From: Microbacterium sp. SZ1
GTDB taxonomy: Bacteria; Actinomycetota; Actinomycetes; Actinomycetales; Microbacteriaceae
DNA length: 64,000 nucleotides
Direction of reading: 5' to 3'
NCBI RefSeq assembly: GCF_002362255.1
Contig: NZ_LPVV01000012.1
Location: 124,001 to 188,000, forward strand
The notes beneath the pieces are model-generated. The model saw only the letters and a list, made by a program, of their open reading frames with translations. It did not search any database and was not told the DNA's origin. The position numbers and the translations under genes are program-made. Positions within the stretch are counted from its first letter, which is position 1. Each line of letters begins with the position of its first letter. Positions 36,419 to 45,909 of the stretch are shown here, in pieces.

Positions 36419-37543
36419 ATGCTGCCGTACGGGAGGCAGTCGATCTCGGAGGGCGACATCGAAGCGGTGGTCGATGTCCTCCGCGGCGACTGGCTCACCA
36501 CCGGCCCGGTTGTAGCGGCGTTCGAAACGCGTCTCGCAGAGATCGCAGGCGGACACCGCGCGGTCTCAGCGACATCCGGCACGGCTGCCCTCCACATGGC
36601 CTACGCCGCAGCCGGGATCTCGGCCGGAGACGTGGTGATCTCGACGCCCATGACATTCGTGGCGACGACGGCCACCGCGTCGATGCTCGGAGCCCGCATC
36701 GTCTTCGCCGACGTCGAGGAGGACACCGCGCTCATCGACCCGCTTGCCGTCGACGCGCTCGCCGACGAGAGGACCCGCGTCATCGCCGCCGTCGACTACG
36801 CCGGCCACCCCGCGGACTACGACCCGCTGAACGCCACAGCGGCACGGGTCGGCGCGCTCGTCCTCGACGATGCAGCGCACTCGATCGGCAGCACGTACAA
36901 GGGCCGACCGGTGGGAGATCTCGCCGATCTCACCGCACTGTCGTTCTTTCCTACCAAGAACCTCACCACGGGCGAGGGCGGCGCTCTCATCGCCAAGGAT
37001 GCGCAACTCGCGCAGCGTGCTCACGAGTTCCACTTCATCGGTCTGGTGCGCGATCCGGAGCGCTTCCGGATCATCGACGAGGGCCCCTGGCACCAGGAGG
37101 TGCACGAGTTCGGAGTCAACTACCGGCTCACCGACATCGCGAGCGCCCTCGGCCTCTCGCAACTCGCTCGACTCGATGCATTCAAGCGGCGTCGCACTCA
37201 GATCACCCGTCGTTACGATGACGCGCTCTCGGACATCGACGGCGTTCGCACACCCGTGCAACGGGCTGACGTGGATCCGATGCGGCATCTCTACCCCGTG
37301 CGGATCCTCGACGGGCGACGTCGCGAGGTCTTCGAGCGCATGCGCGCGAACGGCATCGGAGTCCAGGTGAACTACATGCCCGTCTACTGGCACCCGGTGT
37401 ATGCCGACGCCGGTTACCGGCGCGGGATGTGTCCGAACGCCGAGGCCTTCTACCAGGAGGAGCTGTCGCTCCCGATCCACCCCGAGCTCACCGACTCGCA
37501 GGTCGACTCGGTCGTGGACGCGCTCGTCGAGGCGCTTCGATGA
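36419..37543 (+). CDS. pseC: UDP-4-keto-6-deoxy-AltNAc C4 aminotransferase
   Basis: The 374-residue DegT/DnrJ/EryC1/StrS enzyme begins MLPYGRQSISEGDIEAVVDV, as PseC proteins do. It has ATSGTAALHMAYAA near residue 55, LVLDDAAHSIGSTYKGRPVG near 150 and the PLP lysine in SFFPTKNLTTGEGG near 182. It transfers the amino group to C4 of the PseB product. The ATG at 36419 follows the pseB stop by 2 nt. Its stop overlaps the pseF start (ATGA). Confidence 0.93.
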   Translation: MLPYGRQSISEGDIEAVVDVLRGDWLTTGPVVAAFETRLAEIAGGHRAVSATSGTAALHMAYAAAGISAGDVVISTPMTFVATTATASMLGARIVFADVEEDTALIDPLAVDALADERTRVIAAVDYAGHPADYDPLNATAARVGALVLDDAAHSIGSTYKGRPVGDLADLTALSFFPTKNLTTGEGGALIAKDAQLAQRAHEFHFIGLVRDPERFRIIDEGPWHQEVHEFGVNYRLTDIASALGLSQLARLDAFKRRRTQITRRYDDALSDIDGVRTPVQRADVDPMRHLYPVRILDGRRREVFERMRANGIGVQVNYMPVYWHPVYADAGYRRGMCPNAEAFYQEELSLPIHPELTDSQVDSVVDALVEALR

Positions 37544-38268
37544 AGGTCGGCATCATCACCCAGGCGCGGATGACGAGCACTCGTCTCCCGGGAAAGGTCA
37601 TGCTGACGGCAGCGGGTCGACCGCTGCTCGACATCCATCTGGACCGGCTCAGCGCGACCGACCTGCCCGTCATCGTCGCGACGACGACCAATGCCGCTGA
37701 TGACCCCATCGCCGGTCTGGCAGGCAGCAGGGGCCTCACCGTCTTCCGCGGCAGCGAGGAGGACGTCCTCGGTCGCTTCGCGGGAGCGGCGGACGAAGCA
37801 GGCCTCGACGCCGTCGTCCGAGTCACCTCCGACTGCCCGCTGCTGGACCCCGAGGTCATCGGCGACGCCGTGCGCCTTTTCACGGAGCTCAACGATCCCG
37901 ATGCGTACGTCTCCAACGTCATCGAGCGCACCTACCCGCGCGGGCTCGATGTCGAGGTCTTCTCCGCCGCGGCACTTGCGGATGCGGATGCGTCGGCGAC
38001 CGACCCGTCCGACCGCGAGCACGTCACCCCGTACCTCTACGCGAATCGATCCGGGCGCACGACCCTGCGCTCGATCACACGAACGCCGGACGCCTCGAGG
38101 CACCGGATCACGCTCGACACAGCGGACGACCTCACCGTCATCCGCAGGCTCATCGAAGATCACGACGCGGCACGGCTCGACGCCGCCGGACTCGTGGCCG
38201 TCCTCGACGCGCACCCCGAGCTGACGGCGATCAACGCGCACGTCGAGCAGAAGAAGCTCGGCGGCTGA
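37540..38268 (+). CDS. pseF: CMP-pseudaminic acid synthetase-like cytidylyltransferase (PseF/SpsF family)
   Basis: The 242-residue nucleotidyltransferase opens with KVGIITQARMTSTRLPGKVM, the CTP-binding loop of the SpsF/PseF family. VVRVTSDCPLLDPEVI (Asp metal ligand) lies near residue 90, then VSNVIERTYPRGLDVEVF and HVTPYLYANR. It should activate Pse as CMP-Pse for transfer. Family members are also annotated as generic polysaccharide cytidylyltransferases, so the substrate rests on the pse gene context. It ends 18 nt from the convergent wzt stop. Confidence 0.87.
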   Translation: MKVGIITQARMTSTRLPGKVMLTAAGRPLLDIHLDRLSATDLPVIVATTTNAADDPIAGLAGSRGLTVFRGSEEDVLGRFAGAADEAGLDAVVRVTSDCPLLDPEVIGDAVRLFTELNDPDAYVSNVIERTYPRGLDVEVFSAAALADADASATDPSDREHVTPYLYANRSGRTTLRSITRTPDASRHRITLDTADDLTVIRRLIEDHDAARLDAAGLVAVLDAHPELTAINAHVEQKKLGG

Positions 38269-38286
38269 CCACCGCCTCTCGGAGAT

Positions 38287-39021
38287 CTACGCGTTGTAGT
38301 CGGCGTTATAGCGATCCAGGACGTCGACGATCGGGCCGTCGAGGACCAGGGCGCCCCTGTCGAGGTACAGTCCCCGCGTGCAGAAGCGACGCAGGTCGCG
38401 CTCGTTATGGCTCACGAAGAACAAGGTGCGACCTTCAGCGAGGAGTTCATCGATGCGCTTGTAGCACTTGTCTCGGAACGCCTTGTCTCCGACAGCGAGC
38501 ACCTCGTCGACGAGCAGGATCGGCTCGTCCAGTTGCGACACGACGGAGAAGGCCAGACGCACCTTCATGCCGTTGGAGAGGTGCTTGTACGGAGTGTCCT
38601 CGAACCCGGCGAGTTCGGCGAACGCGATGATGTCGTCGTAGCGACGCGCCACCTCGTCGCGGGACATGCCGTGGAGCCCTGCGGTCAGCCGGACGTTCTC
38701 CCGCACCGTGAGATCCCCGACGAAGCCGCCGGTGATCTCGATCAGTGGAGCGACGCCGCCGTTCACCTCGACCGCGCCCTCGTCTGGGAGCAGCACTCCC
38801 GCTACGAGCCTGAGGAGGGTCGACTTGCCCTGACCGTTTCGACCGACGACCCCGATCGACTCCCCGGGCTGCACCGAGAACGTCACGTCCCGGAGCGCCC
38901 AGAACTCGCCAGGGCGCGACCGTCGAGACGACCCGGAGAACAGGTCCTTGAAGCTTCGGCGCCCACGGCGATTGCGCCGGAAGCGGACGCCGAGTCCTGA
39001 CACCTCGATGGCTGCCGACAT
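38287..39021 (-). CDS. Polysaccharide ABC exporter ATPase (Wzt/TagH-like)
   Basis: The 244-residue ATPase has Walker A GRNGQGKSTLLRL, a short ABC signature HLSNGMKVRLAFSVV (SNGM in place of LSGGQ, typical of polysaccharide exporters), Walker B PILLVDEVLAVGD and the H-loop VSHNERDL. It lacks the C-terminal carbohydrate-binding extension of Wzt from E. coli O9a and so resembles the short KpsT/TagH/RfbE type. With the permease it exports a lipid-linked glycan. Its ATG shares one base with the permease stop (TGATG). Confidence 0.92.
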   Translation of the reverse strand: MSAAIEVSGLGVRFRRNRRGRRSFKDLFSGSSRRSRPGEFWALRDVTFSVQPGESIGVVGRNGQGKSTLLRLVAGVLLPDEGAVEVNGGVAPLIEITGGFVGDLTVRENVRLTAGLHGMSRDEVARRYDDIIAFAELAGFEDTPYKHLSNGMKVRLAFSVVSQLDEPILLVDEVLAVGDKAFRDKCYKRIDELLAEGRTLFFVSHNERDLRRFCTRGLYLDRGALVLDGPIVDVLDRYNADYNA

Positions 39022-39812
39022 CACAGCTCCTTCAGGACGGGTCGTTCGAGGGCGCGGAAGGTCCATGTGCCCGCCGCGAAGATGAGCACACACATGACGG
39101 CACTGATCAGCACGGGTACGGGATCCCAGAGCTCCGGGAAGAATCCGACCCGGTAGAGGGTGAAGATCCCTGCGAGCGGATTGAAGGCGCCGATGATGTG
39201 GAACGGGTCGGGCAGGTCGCGGAAGCTGTAGATCACCGGCGAGGCGTAGAACAGCGCGCGGAGGATGAGCGCCGTGGTGCGCTCGAGATCGGTGTACAGC
39301 ACGCACAGCGGCGCCACGAGAAGACCGAGCCCGACCAGCAGCACGACCTGCATCACCACAGCGACGGGGAACCAGAGCAACGACCACGACACGGTCGCTC
39401 CACTGAACACCGCGAACAGTACGAGAACGGGCATCGAGAAGAGGAACTCGATCCCCTTGCTGAGCACGATCCTGTTCACCCAGATCGATCGAGGGATCGC
39501 CGTCGACCTCACGAGCCGCGAGTCCTTGCGGAAGGCGCGGGTGAAATCCGACACGGAGGTGTTGAACCACACCCACGGAAGCAGAGCCACGATGAGGAAC
39601 ACGATGTACGGTTCCTCTCCCACGCTGCGGTGGAAGATCTGGGTGAACACGAACCAGTAGATCGCACTCATCACCAGAGGGTCGAGCACCGACCACAGGT
39701 ACCCCAGTGAGCTCGTCGCGTACCGGACTTTCAGGTCGCGGGCGGATAGCAACCACAGCGAATGCAGATAACGTCGGGGCGTTCCCGGCGCCCCGACAGC
39801 ATCGTGACTCAC
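39021..39812 (-). CDS. Polysaccharide ABC exporter permease (Wzm/TagG-like)
   Basis: The 263-residue permease of the ABC-2 type has six membrane helices. It starts LHSLWLLSARDLKVRYATSSLGYLWSVLDPLVM, the conserved N-terminal signature of Wzm/RfbA/TagG permeases, and has PIPRSIWVNRIV near residue 113 and YRVGFFPELW near the end. It forms a pair with the overlapping ATPase gene. Start is GTG. The glf stop lies 10 nt further upstream, so glf-wzm-wzt form one operon. Confidence 0.93.
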   Translation of the reverse strand: MSHDAVGAPGTPRRYLHSLWLLSARDLKVRYATSSLGYLWSVLDPLVMSAIYWFVFTQIFHRSVGEEPYIVFLIVALLPWVWFNTSVSDFTRAFRKDSRLVRSTAIPRSIWVNRIVLSKGIEFLFSMPVLVLFAVFSGATVSWSLLWFPVAVVMQVVLLVGLGLLVAPLCVLYTDLERTTALILRALFYASPVIYSFRDLPDPFHIIGAFNPLAGIFTLYRVGFFPELWDPVPVLISAVMCVLIFAAGTWTFRALERPVLKEL

Positions 39813-39822
39813 AGCGTCGAGT

Positions 39823-41249
<1,427 letters not shown>

Positions 41250-41271
41250 TGTGATGTCTAGGGACGTTGTT
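41250..41271 (+). repeat. Left terminal inverted repeat of IS481 element
   Basis: The 22-nt end starts TGTGATGTCTAGGGACGTTG. It matches the inverted complement of 43666-43687 at 21 of 22 positions (T/C difference at position 10). Confidence 0.9.
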
Positions 41272-41345
41272 CTGGCCCCCGCCCGTAATGACACCGTGCC
41301 GATTCAAGAAGTATCTGTCCAGACCGCTCGCCATTGAAGGCATGT

Positions 41346-41351
41346 TAGAGT
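41346..41351 (+). promoter_or_regulatory. Candidate -10 box (TAGAGT) of the leader-exporter transcript
   Basis: TAGAGT followed by 7 nt and the leader peptide ATG at 41359 suggests the leader is read from a leaderless transcript. No good -35 hexamer is visible. Confidence 0.45.
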
Positions 41352-41358
41352 TTAGGGC

Positions 41359-41424
41359 ATGTCGAGTCCCGAATCAGACAGGTCAGGGGTTGTCGGTCAC
41401 ACCGCCAGCCCCTTGAACCACTAG
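41359..41424 (+). CDS. Leader peptide upstream of the chloramphenicol exporter
   Basis: A 21-residue frame, MSSPESDRSGVVGHTASPLN ending in His and TAG, precedes the exporter by 103 nt. It is too short for routine gene finders. Codons 15-18 (Thr-Ala-Ser-Pro) form the 3' arm of the hairpin at 41386-41412. Short leaders with hairpins upstream of chloramphenicol-resistance genes act as translational or transcriptional attenuators in other bacteria; this one is inferred from layout, not shown. Confidence 0.55.
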   Translation: MSSPESDRSGVVGHTASPLNH

Positions 41425-41505
41425 TTACGACGCCCACGATCTGTGTGGGCGTATGTCTGGCGTACCCGGGGCGCTGGCCGTGGTGACAAGAAGAACCATT
41501 TCTTG
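41386..41505 (+). promoter_or_regulatory. Attenuator-like hairpin series upstream of the exporter
   Basis: Three hairpins follow one another. The first pairs 41386-41397 with 41401-41412, 11 of 12 pairs including one G-U, with a 3-nt loop inside the leader peptide frame. The second is an 8-bp perfect stem (41430-41437 with 41445-41452). The third is a 6-bp stem (41487-41492 with 41500-41505) close to the exporter ribosome-binding site GGAG at 41518-41521. The layout suggests ribosome-stalling control. Confidence 0.55.
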
Positions 41506-41527
41506 ATCTCACACCTCGGAGTACTCG

Positions 41528-42703
41528 ATGCCTTTTGCCCTCTACATGCTTGCCCTGGCGGTCTTCGTCATGGGCACTTCAGAATTCATGCTCGCGGGAT
41601 TGCTCCCCGCGATCGCGACCGAACTTGACGTCTCGGTCGGCACTGCGGGCCTGCTGACCTCCGCATTCGCAGTCGGTATGGTCGTCGGCGCGCCAGTGAT
41701 GGCGGCATTCGCTCGCCGTTGGCCACCGCGGCTCACATTGATCGTTTGCCTTCTCGTGTTCGCGGGAAGCCACGTCATCGGAGCGATGACACCAGTGTTC
41801 TCTCTCCTGCTCATCACCCGGGTGCTCAGCGCTCTCGCAAACGCAGGATTCCTCGCCGTAGCACTGAGCACGGCCACTACCCTCGTGCCAGCGAACCAGA
41901 AGGGGCGTGCACTGTCGATCCTGCTCTCCGGCACGACGATCGCAACCGTCGTGGGCGTCCCCGCCGGGGCACTGCTCGGCACAGCGCTGGGCTGGCGAAC
42001 GACGTTCTGGGCGATCGCCATCCTCTGTATTCCCGCGGCCGTTGGAGTCATTCGTGGCGTCACGAACAATGTTGGTCGGAGCGAGACTAGCGCGACCTCA
42101 CCAAGGCTCCGTGTCGAGCTCAGCCAGTTGGCGACGCCGCGGCTCATCCTGGCCATGGTACTCGGAGCGCTGATCAACGGAGGGACCTTTGCGGCATTCA
42201 CCTTCCTGGCACCCATCGTGACCGAGACCGCGGGCTTGGCCGAAGCGTGGGTGTCCGTCGCGCTGGTGATGTTCGGCATCGGATCGTTCCTTGGCGTCAC
42301 GATCGCAGGACGACTATCAGATCAACGACCTGGCCTCGTGCTCGCAGTCGGCGGACCGCTATTGCTGACAGGCTGGATCGTGTTGGCAGTGGTCGCATCT
42401 CATCCCGTCGCGCTTATCGTCCTCGTCCTCGTTCAGGGATTCCTGTCGTTCGGCGTCGGCAGTACTCTGATCACGCGTGTGCTGTATGCAGCATCGGGTG
42501 CGCCAACGATGGGCGGTTCGTACGCAACCGCAGCATTGAATATCGGAGCTGCAGCGGGGCCCGTGCTTGGTGCGCTCGGGCTCGCGACCGGGCTGGGGCT
42601 GCTCGCGCCGGTTTGGGTCGCTTCGGTGCTGACAGCGATCGCTCTCGTCATCATGCTTCTCACCAGACGCGCGCTTACGAAGACCGCGGCGGAGGCCAAT
42701 TGA
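41528..42703 (+). CDS. cmx: Chloramphenicol exporter, Cmx/CmlR-type MFS transporter
   Basis: The 391-residue, 12-helix major facilitator protein begins MPFALYMLALAVFVMGTSEF, very close to actinobacterial Cmx/CmlR exporters. It has the DHA-type motif A region GAPVMAAFARRWPPR, a motif-C-like AGALLGTALGWRTTFW and a strongly Cmx-like C-terminal half (FLSFGVGSTLITRVLYAASG, GGSYATAALNIGAAAGP). It exports chloramphenicol and possibly related drugs. The ATG at 41528 has GGAG 6 nt upstream. It is the passenger gene of the IS481 element, and its stop shares a base with the transposase ATG (TGATG), so the two are coupled. Confidence 0.9.
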   Translation: MPFALYMLALAVFVMGTSEFMLAGLLPAIATELDVSVGTAGLLTSAFAVGMVVGAPVMAAFARRWPPRLTLIVCLLVFAGSHVIGAMTPVFSLLLITRVLSALANAGFLAVALSTATTLVPANQKGRALSILLSGTTIATVVGVPAGALLGTALGWRTTFWAIAILCIPAAVGVIRGVTNNVGRSETSATSPRLRVELSQLATPRLILAMVLGALINGGTFAAFTFLAPIVTETAGLAEAWVSVALVMFGIGSFLGVTIAGRLSDQRPGLVLAVGGPLLLTGWIVLAVVASHPVALIVLVLVQGFLSFGVGSTLITRVLYAASGAPTMGGSYATAALNIGAAAGPVLGALGLATGLGLLAPVWVASVLTAIALVIMLLTRRALTKTAAEAN

Positions 42704-43692
42704 TGACCCATCCGAACGCTCTTCTCACTCCTCGTGCCCGTCTCCGGTTAGCCCGGCTGATTGTCGAAGACGGCTATCCGGCCACGATCGCCGCAAAGAT
42801 GTTCATGGTCTCCCCGATCACTGCCCGGAAATGGGCAGGCCGCTACCGGGAAGAGGGTGAGTTTGGGATGCAGGATCGCTCCAGCAAGCCGCACCGGATC
42901 CCAGGCAGGACGCCCGAGCATGTCAAGAAGAAGATCATCAACCTGCGCTGGCGGCTTCGACTGGGGCCAGCCCAGATCGCTGCGCGACTTGGTCTCTCGA
43001 CGTCGACTGTTCACGCGGTCCTCGTCCGTTGCCGCGTGAACCGCCTCTCGCATATCGATCGTGTCACTGGCGAGCCATTGCGGCGATATGAGCATCCTCA
43101 TCCGGGATCGTTGATTCATGTCGATGTCACGAAGTTCGGCAACATCCCCGACGGCGGTGGACATCGTTACGTAGGTCGGCAGCAAGGCGCACGGAACAAG
43201 CTCGCGACTCCGGGATTACCACGAGGAAAAGATCACAAGCCGCGCACCGGGACGGCGTTCGTTCACACAGTCATCGACGACCACTCCCGCGTCGCATACG
43301 CAGAAATCTGGTCGGATGAGCAGGCGAGCACAGCGGTGGGAGTTCTCGAACGCGCCGTGGCCTGGTTCGCCGAACGAGGCGTGACCGTCGAGCGAGTCCT
43401 ATCCGACAACGGGTCGGCATACAGATCCCACGCATGGAGGGACTTCTGCGCTCGGCTCGGCATCCGACACAAGCGGACACGCCCCTACCGGCCGCAGACG
43501 AACGGGAAGATCGAGCGATTCCACCGCACGCTCGGGGACGGCTGGGCCTATGCCAGGTTTTACGGTTCAGAGGCCGAACGACGCCTGGCGCTGCCCGGCT
43601 GGCTCCACTTCTACAACCACCACCGACACCACTCTGCGATTGGCGGCGTACCCTTCGACCGACTCAACAACGTCCCTGGACATCACACCTAG
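42703..43692 (+). CDS. IS481-family transposase
   Basis: The 329-residue DDE transposase has an N-terminal helix-turn-helix (PATIAAKMFMVSPITARKWA), a second HTH (GPAQIAARLGLSTSTVHAVL) and a rve-type catalytic core: IHVDVTKFG (first Asp), RVLSDNGSAYRSH (second Asp) and RPQTNGKIERFHRTL (Glu). It ends NNVPGHHT. The last codons run through the right inverted repeat. The stop TAG at 43690-43692 lies entirely in the duplicated target sequence, not in the element. ATG at 42703 overlaps the exporter stop and has GGAGG upstream. Confidence 0.95.
   Translation: MTHPNALLTPRARLRLARLIVEDGYPATIAAKMFMVSPITARKWAGRYREEGEFGMQDRSSKPHRIPGRTPEHVKKKIINLRWRLRLGPAQIAARLGLSTSTVHAVLVRCRVNRLSHIDRVTGEPLRRYEHPHPGSLIHVDVTKFGNIPDGGGHRYVGRQQGARNKLATPGLPRGKDHKPRTGTAFVHTVIDDHSRVAYAEIWSDEQASTAVGVLERAVAWFAERGVTVERVLSDNGSAYRSHAWRDFCARLGIRHKRTRPYRPQTNGKIERFHRTLGDGWAYARFYGSEAERRLALPGWLHFYNHHRHHSAIGGVPFDRLNNVPGHHT
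43666..43687 (-). repeat. Right terminal inverted repeat of IS481 element
   Basis: This is the inverted complement of the left end with one mismatch. It encodes the last residues of the transposase. Confidence 0.9.
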
Positions 43693-43693
43693 A
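43688..43693. repeat. Right target-site duplication CCTAGA
   Basis: CCTAGA follows the right end directly, identical to 41244-41249. Its TAG is the transposase stop codon. Confidence 0.85.
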
Positions 43694-43727
43694 GAGCCTT
43701 CCGTACATGTCGGTATCGGCAAGGCTC
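43694..43727 (-). terminator. Possible hairpin downstream of acyltransferase gene
   Basis: GAGCCTT (43694-43700) pairs with AAGGCTC (43721-43727), enclosing a smaller CCG/CGG stem. It lies 40 nt beyond the acyltransferase stop and abuts the IS target duplication. Weak as a terminator. Confidence 0.35.
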
Positions 43728-43767
43728 GGCGCCACTCGCACCTCGTCGACGTAGTGGTGTGGACAGC

Positions 43768-45909
43768 CTATTCGGTCGCACGTAGCAGGCCGTCGACCGC
43801 CTCGGCCAGACGCGGCTTCAGCATCCGCACGTACTCGAGATTGAGATGGTCGGCGTCATAGTAGACGGGAACGCCGCCGACCACCGCGTAGCACGACGCA
43901 TCGTCACAGAACGAGGTCGTGAGATCGACCGACGCGATCAGTGGCGACGCTGAGTCCGCAGCGGCCGCGACGACCGGATCGGGCGGCTGAGCCTCAGCGC
44001 GCGGGCGAGCACACACGAGCGGATCCTCCGCATTGAGCAGCACGCAATCGGGCGAGCGCACCTCTCCGTTCCAGGGCGGATCGGCGACCGCGAGCACGCG
44101 CGTCCCGACCGAGGCCCAAGACCGCCAGTAACTCGACAGCCCCCGCTTCATCTGCTCATCGGGTGGCGTGCCACTGCCGTCGTCCGCGGTCTGCTGGCGA
44201 GAAGCCATGGCGGTGACGACCAGATCGGGAGACTCATCGATGATGGTCTCTGAGAGGTCGTGCGACCATTCCTCGCAGAGGCGCGCGTCAGCCGGTGCCC
44301 AGGCTCCACGGAAGCCCACGAACGCGACATCGGCCACCGGGCAGCCGCCGAAGTAGCTGGTCGTCACGATCCATTCCCGCTCCCGAGCTATGTCGAAGAT
44401 CGCTCCCTGCCACTGCTGGGCGTGGGAATCGCCGACCAGCCAGACACGCGTCGGGTCCTCCGCTCCGCCGGAGAAGTCGCACTCCACCGTGGTCTTCTTC
44501 TCGCCGTACTCGAGGATGGGGAGGAACGCTCCGCACTCAGGGGGCGTGTACGAGTAGAGGTTGCGGTCAGTCATGACGGAGTAGTCGGCGGCTCCGAATG
44601 GATCATCGCAGTCGGCTCCGGGCGCGAGCGCAAGCGGGCCCTCGCACGAGAGGGCGACGACCTCGTCGGGTGGCCTGTCCGCCTCGACTCGTGCGTTGTA
44701 CCAGACGAGGAGACCGGCGACGAGTGCGCCGATCGTCAGCATGCCGGCGATCATGAGCGCGAGAGACCGTGCAGTGGACCCCTTCCAGTAGCTCCACCGC
44801 TGACCGGCGTCCTCCACGAACCCCTTCGTGAGTGCCGCGAGCATGAGCGCGATGCCGAGGACGGCGAACTTCGACAAGGTCGAGGCCTCCGTGGCCAAGG
44901 CGAACGGAGCGACGACTATCAGCGGCCAATGCCAGAGGTACAGCGAGTACGACACTCCGCCCACCCATTGGACGGGGCGGAGCGCCGTGATGCGCGCGTG
45001 CCACAGGGCGGCATGATGATTGCCTGCGAGGATCACCAAAGCCGTTCCGAGTACAGGGGCCAGCGCCGCGTACCCCGGAAATGACGTCGTGTGGTCGAAT
45101 GTGAGCGCCGCGTAGGCGATGAGGCCGAACCCGACGAGGCTGAGGACATTGGCCGCAAGACGATGCAGCGGGATCTTCGGTCCCAGCAAAGCGATCGCGG
45201 CCCCCGCCGCGAACTCCCAACCTCGGGTGAACGTCGCGAAATACGCCTGGGAGGGAGCGAGATGCGTGTAGACGACGCTCGAGGCGAGCGAGAGTCCCCC
45301 GACGATGATCACCACGATGGAGATCGCCGTTGCGGCTCGCGATCTGGCGCCACGCCGGGTGAGCGAAGGTGCCCGGCGCGCGATGAGGACCGCGACGAGC
45401 AGGAGCACGGGCCAGACGATGTAGAACTGCTCCTCCACTGAGAGAGACCAGTAATGCTGGACGAGGCTCGCCGCGTCGTTGAGGGCGGAGTAGTTGACGG
45501 ACATGGCTGCGAGGAACCAGTTCTCGACGTATCCGGCGCTGGCAACGATCTCCCAGGCATTGCGTCCCCACCGTGGATAGGGCAGGAAAGCTGCGGCGAG
45601 CACGAGCGACACGATGAGAACCAGGAACGCCGCTGGAAGCAGACGGCGGATCCGTCGCGCGTAGAACGCCCCGAGCCGTACTCCCCCTGTCCGAGCGATC
45701 TCGCCCGTGAGATGACCGGTGATGAGGAAGCCCGAGATGACGAAGAACACGTCGACACCGACATAACCGCCCGTGAGCCTCAAGGGCCACAGGTGGTTCA
45801 GTACGACGAGTCCGATCGCGACGGCGCGCAAGGCCTGGATATCGGTACGGAAGACCTTGCGATCCTTCGCCTCTACCGACCGCCCCTGTTCTTGAACCAC
45901 TGTGCTCAC
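43768..45909 (-). CDS. Membrane O-acyltransferase with C-terminal SGNH domain (OafA-like)
   Basis: The 713-residue two-domain protein modifies surface glycans with acyl, usually acetyl, groups. Residues about 20-400 are an acyltransferase-3 domain of about ten helices with RTDIQALRAVAIGLVVLNH, the F(F)VISGFLITGHL motif and HYWSLSVEEQFYIVWP. After another helix, residues about 440-713 form an extracellular SGNH domain with VWLVGDSHAQQW (catalytic Ser) and YDADHLNLEY (Asp-x2-His). Several cysteines fit disulfides. Its start overlaps the rmlC-rmlD stop by 4 nt, tying it to the rhamnose genes. Confidence 0.93.
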   Translation of the reverse strand: MSTVVQEQGRSVEAKDRKVFRTDIQALRAVAIGLVVLNHLWPLRLTGGYVGVDVFFVISGFLITGHLTGEIARTGGVRLGAFYARRIRRLLPAAFLVLIVSLVLAAAFLPYPRWGRNAWEIVASAGYVENWFLAAMSVNYSALNDAASLVQHYWSLSVEEQFYIVWPVLLLVAVLIARRAPSLTRRGARSRAATAISIVVIIVGGLSLASSVVYTHLAPSQAYFATFTRGWEFAAGAAIALLGPKIPLHRLAANVLSLVGFGLIAYAALTFDHTTSFPGYAALAPVLGTALVILAGNHHAALWHARITALRPVQWVGGVSYSLYLWHWPLIVVAPFALATEASTLSKFAVLGIALMLAALTKGFVEDAGQRWSYWKGSTARSLALMIAGMLTIGALVAGLLVWYNARVEADRPPDEVVALSCEGPLALAPGADCDDPFGAADYSVMTDRNLYSYTPPECGAFLPILEYGEKKTTVECDFSGGAEDPTRVWLVGDSHAQQWQGAIFDIAREREWIVTTSYFGGCPVADVAFVGFRGAWAPADARLCEEWSHDLSETIIDESPDLVVTAMASRQQTADDGSGTPPDEQMKRGLSSYWRSWASVGTRVLAVADPPWNGEVRSPDCVLLNAEDPLVCARPRAEAQPPDPVVAAAADSASPLIASVDLTTSFCDDASCYAVVGGVPVYYDADHLNLEYVRMLKPRLAEAVDGLLRATE

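Larger units (their letters stand above)
41250..43687 (+). mobile_element. IS481-family element with chloramphenicol-exporter passenger gene
   Basis: The 2438-bp element is bounded by 22-bp inverted repeats (one mismatch) and a 6-bp target duplication. It encodes, in order, a 21-residue leader peptide, a Cmx-type MFS exporter and an IS481-type DDE transposase. Intact ends and open frames suggest recent insertion and possible mobility. IS481-family elements carrying a cmx-type gene, such as IS5564 from Corynebacterium striatum, are known from memory; identity to any named element needs a database comparison. It inserted between the acyltransferase gene and glf and interrupts no evident gene. 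Confidence 0.9.
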
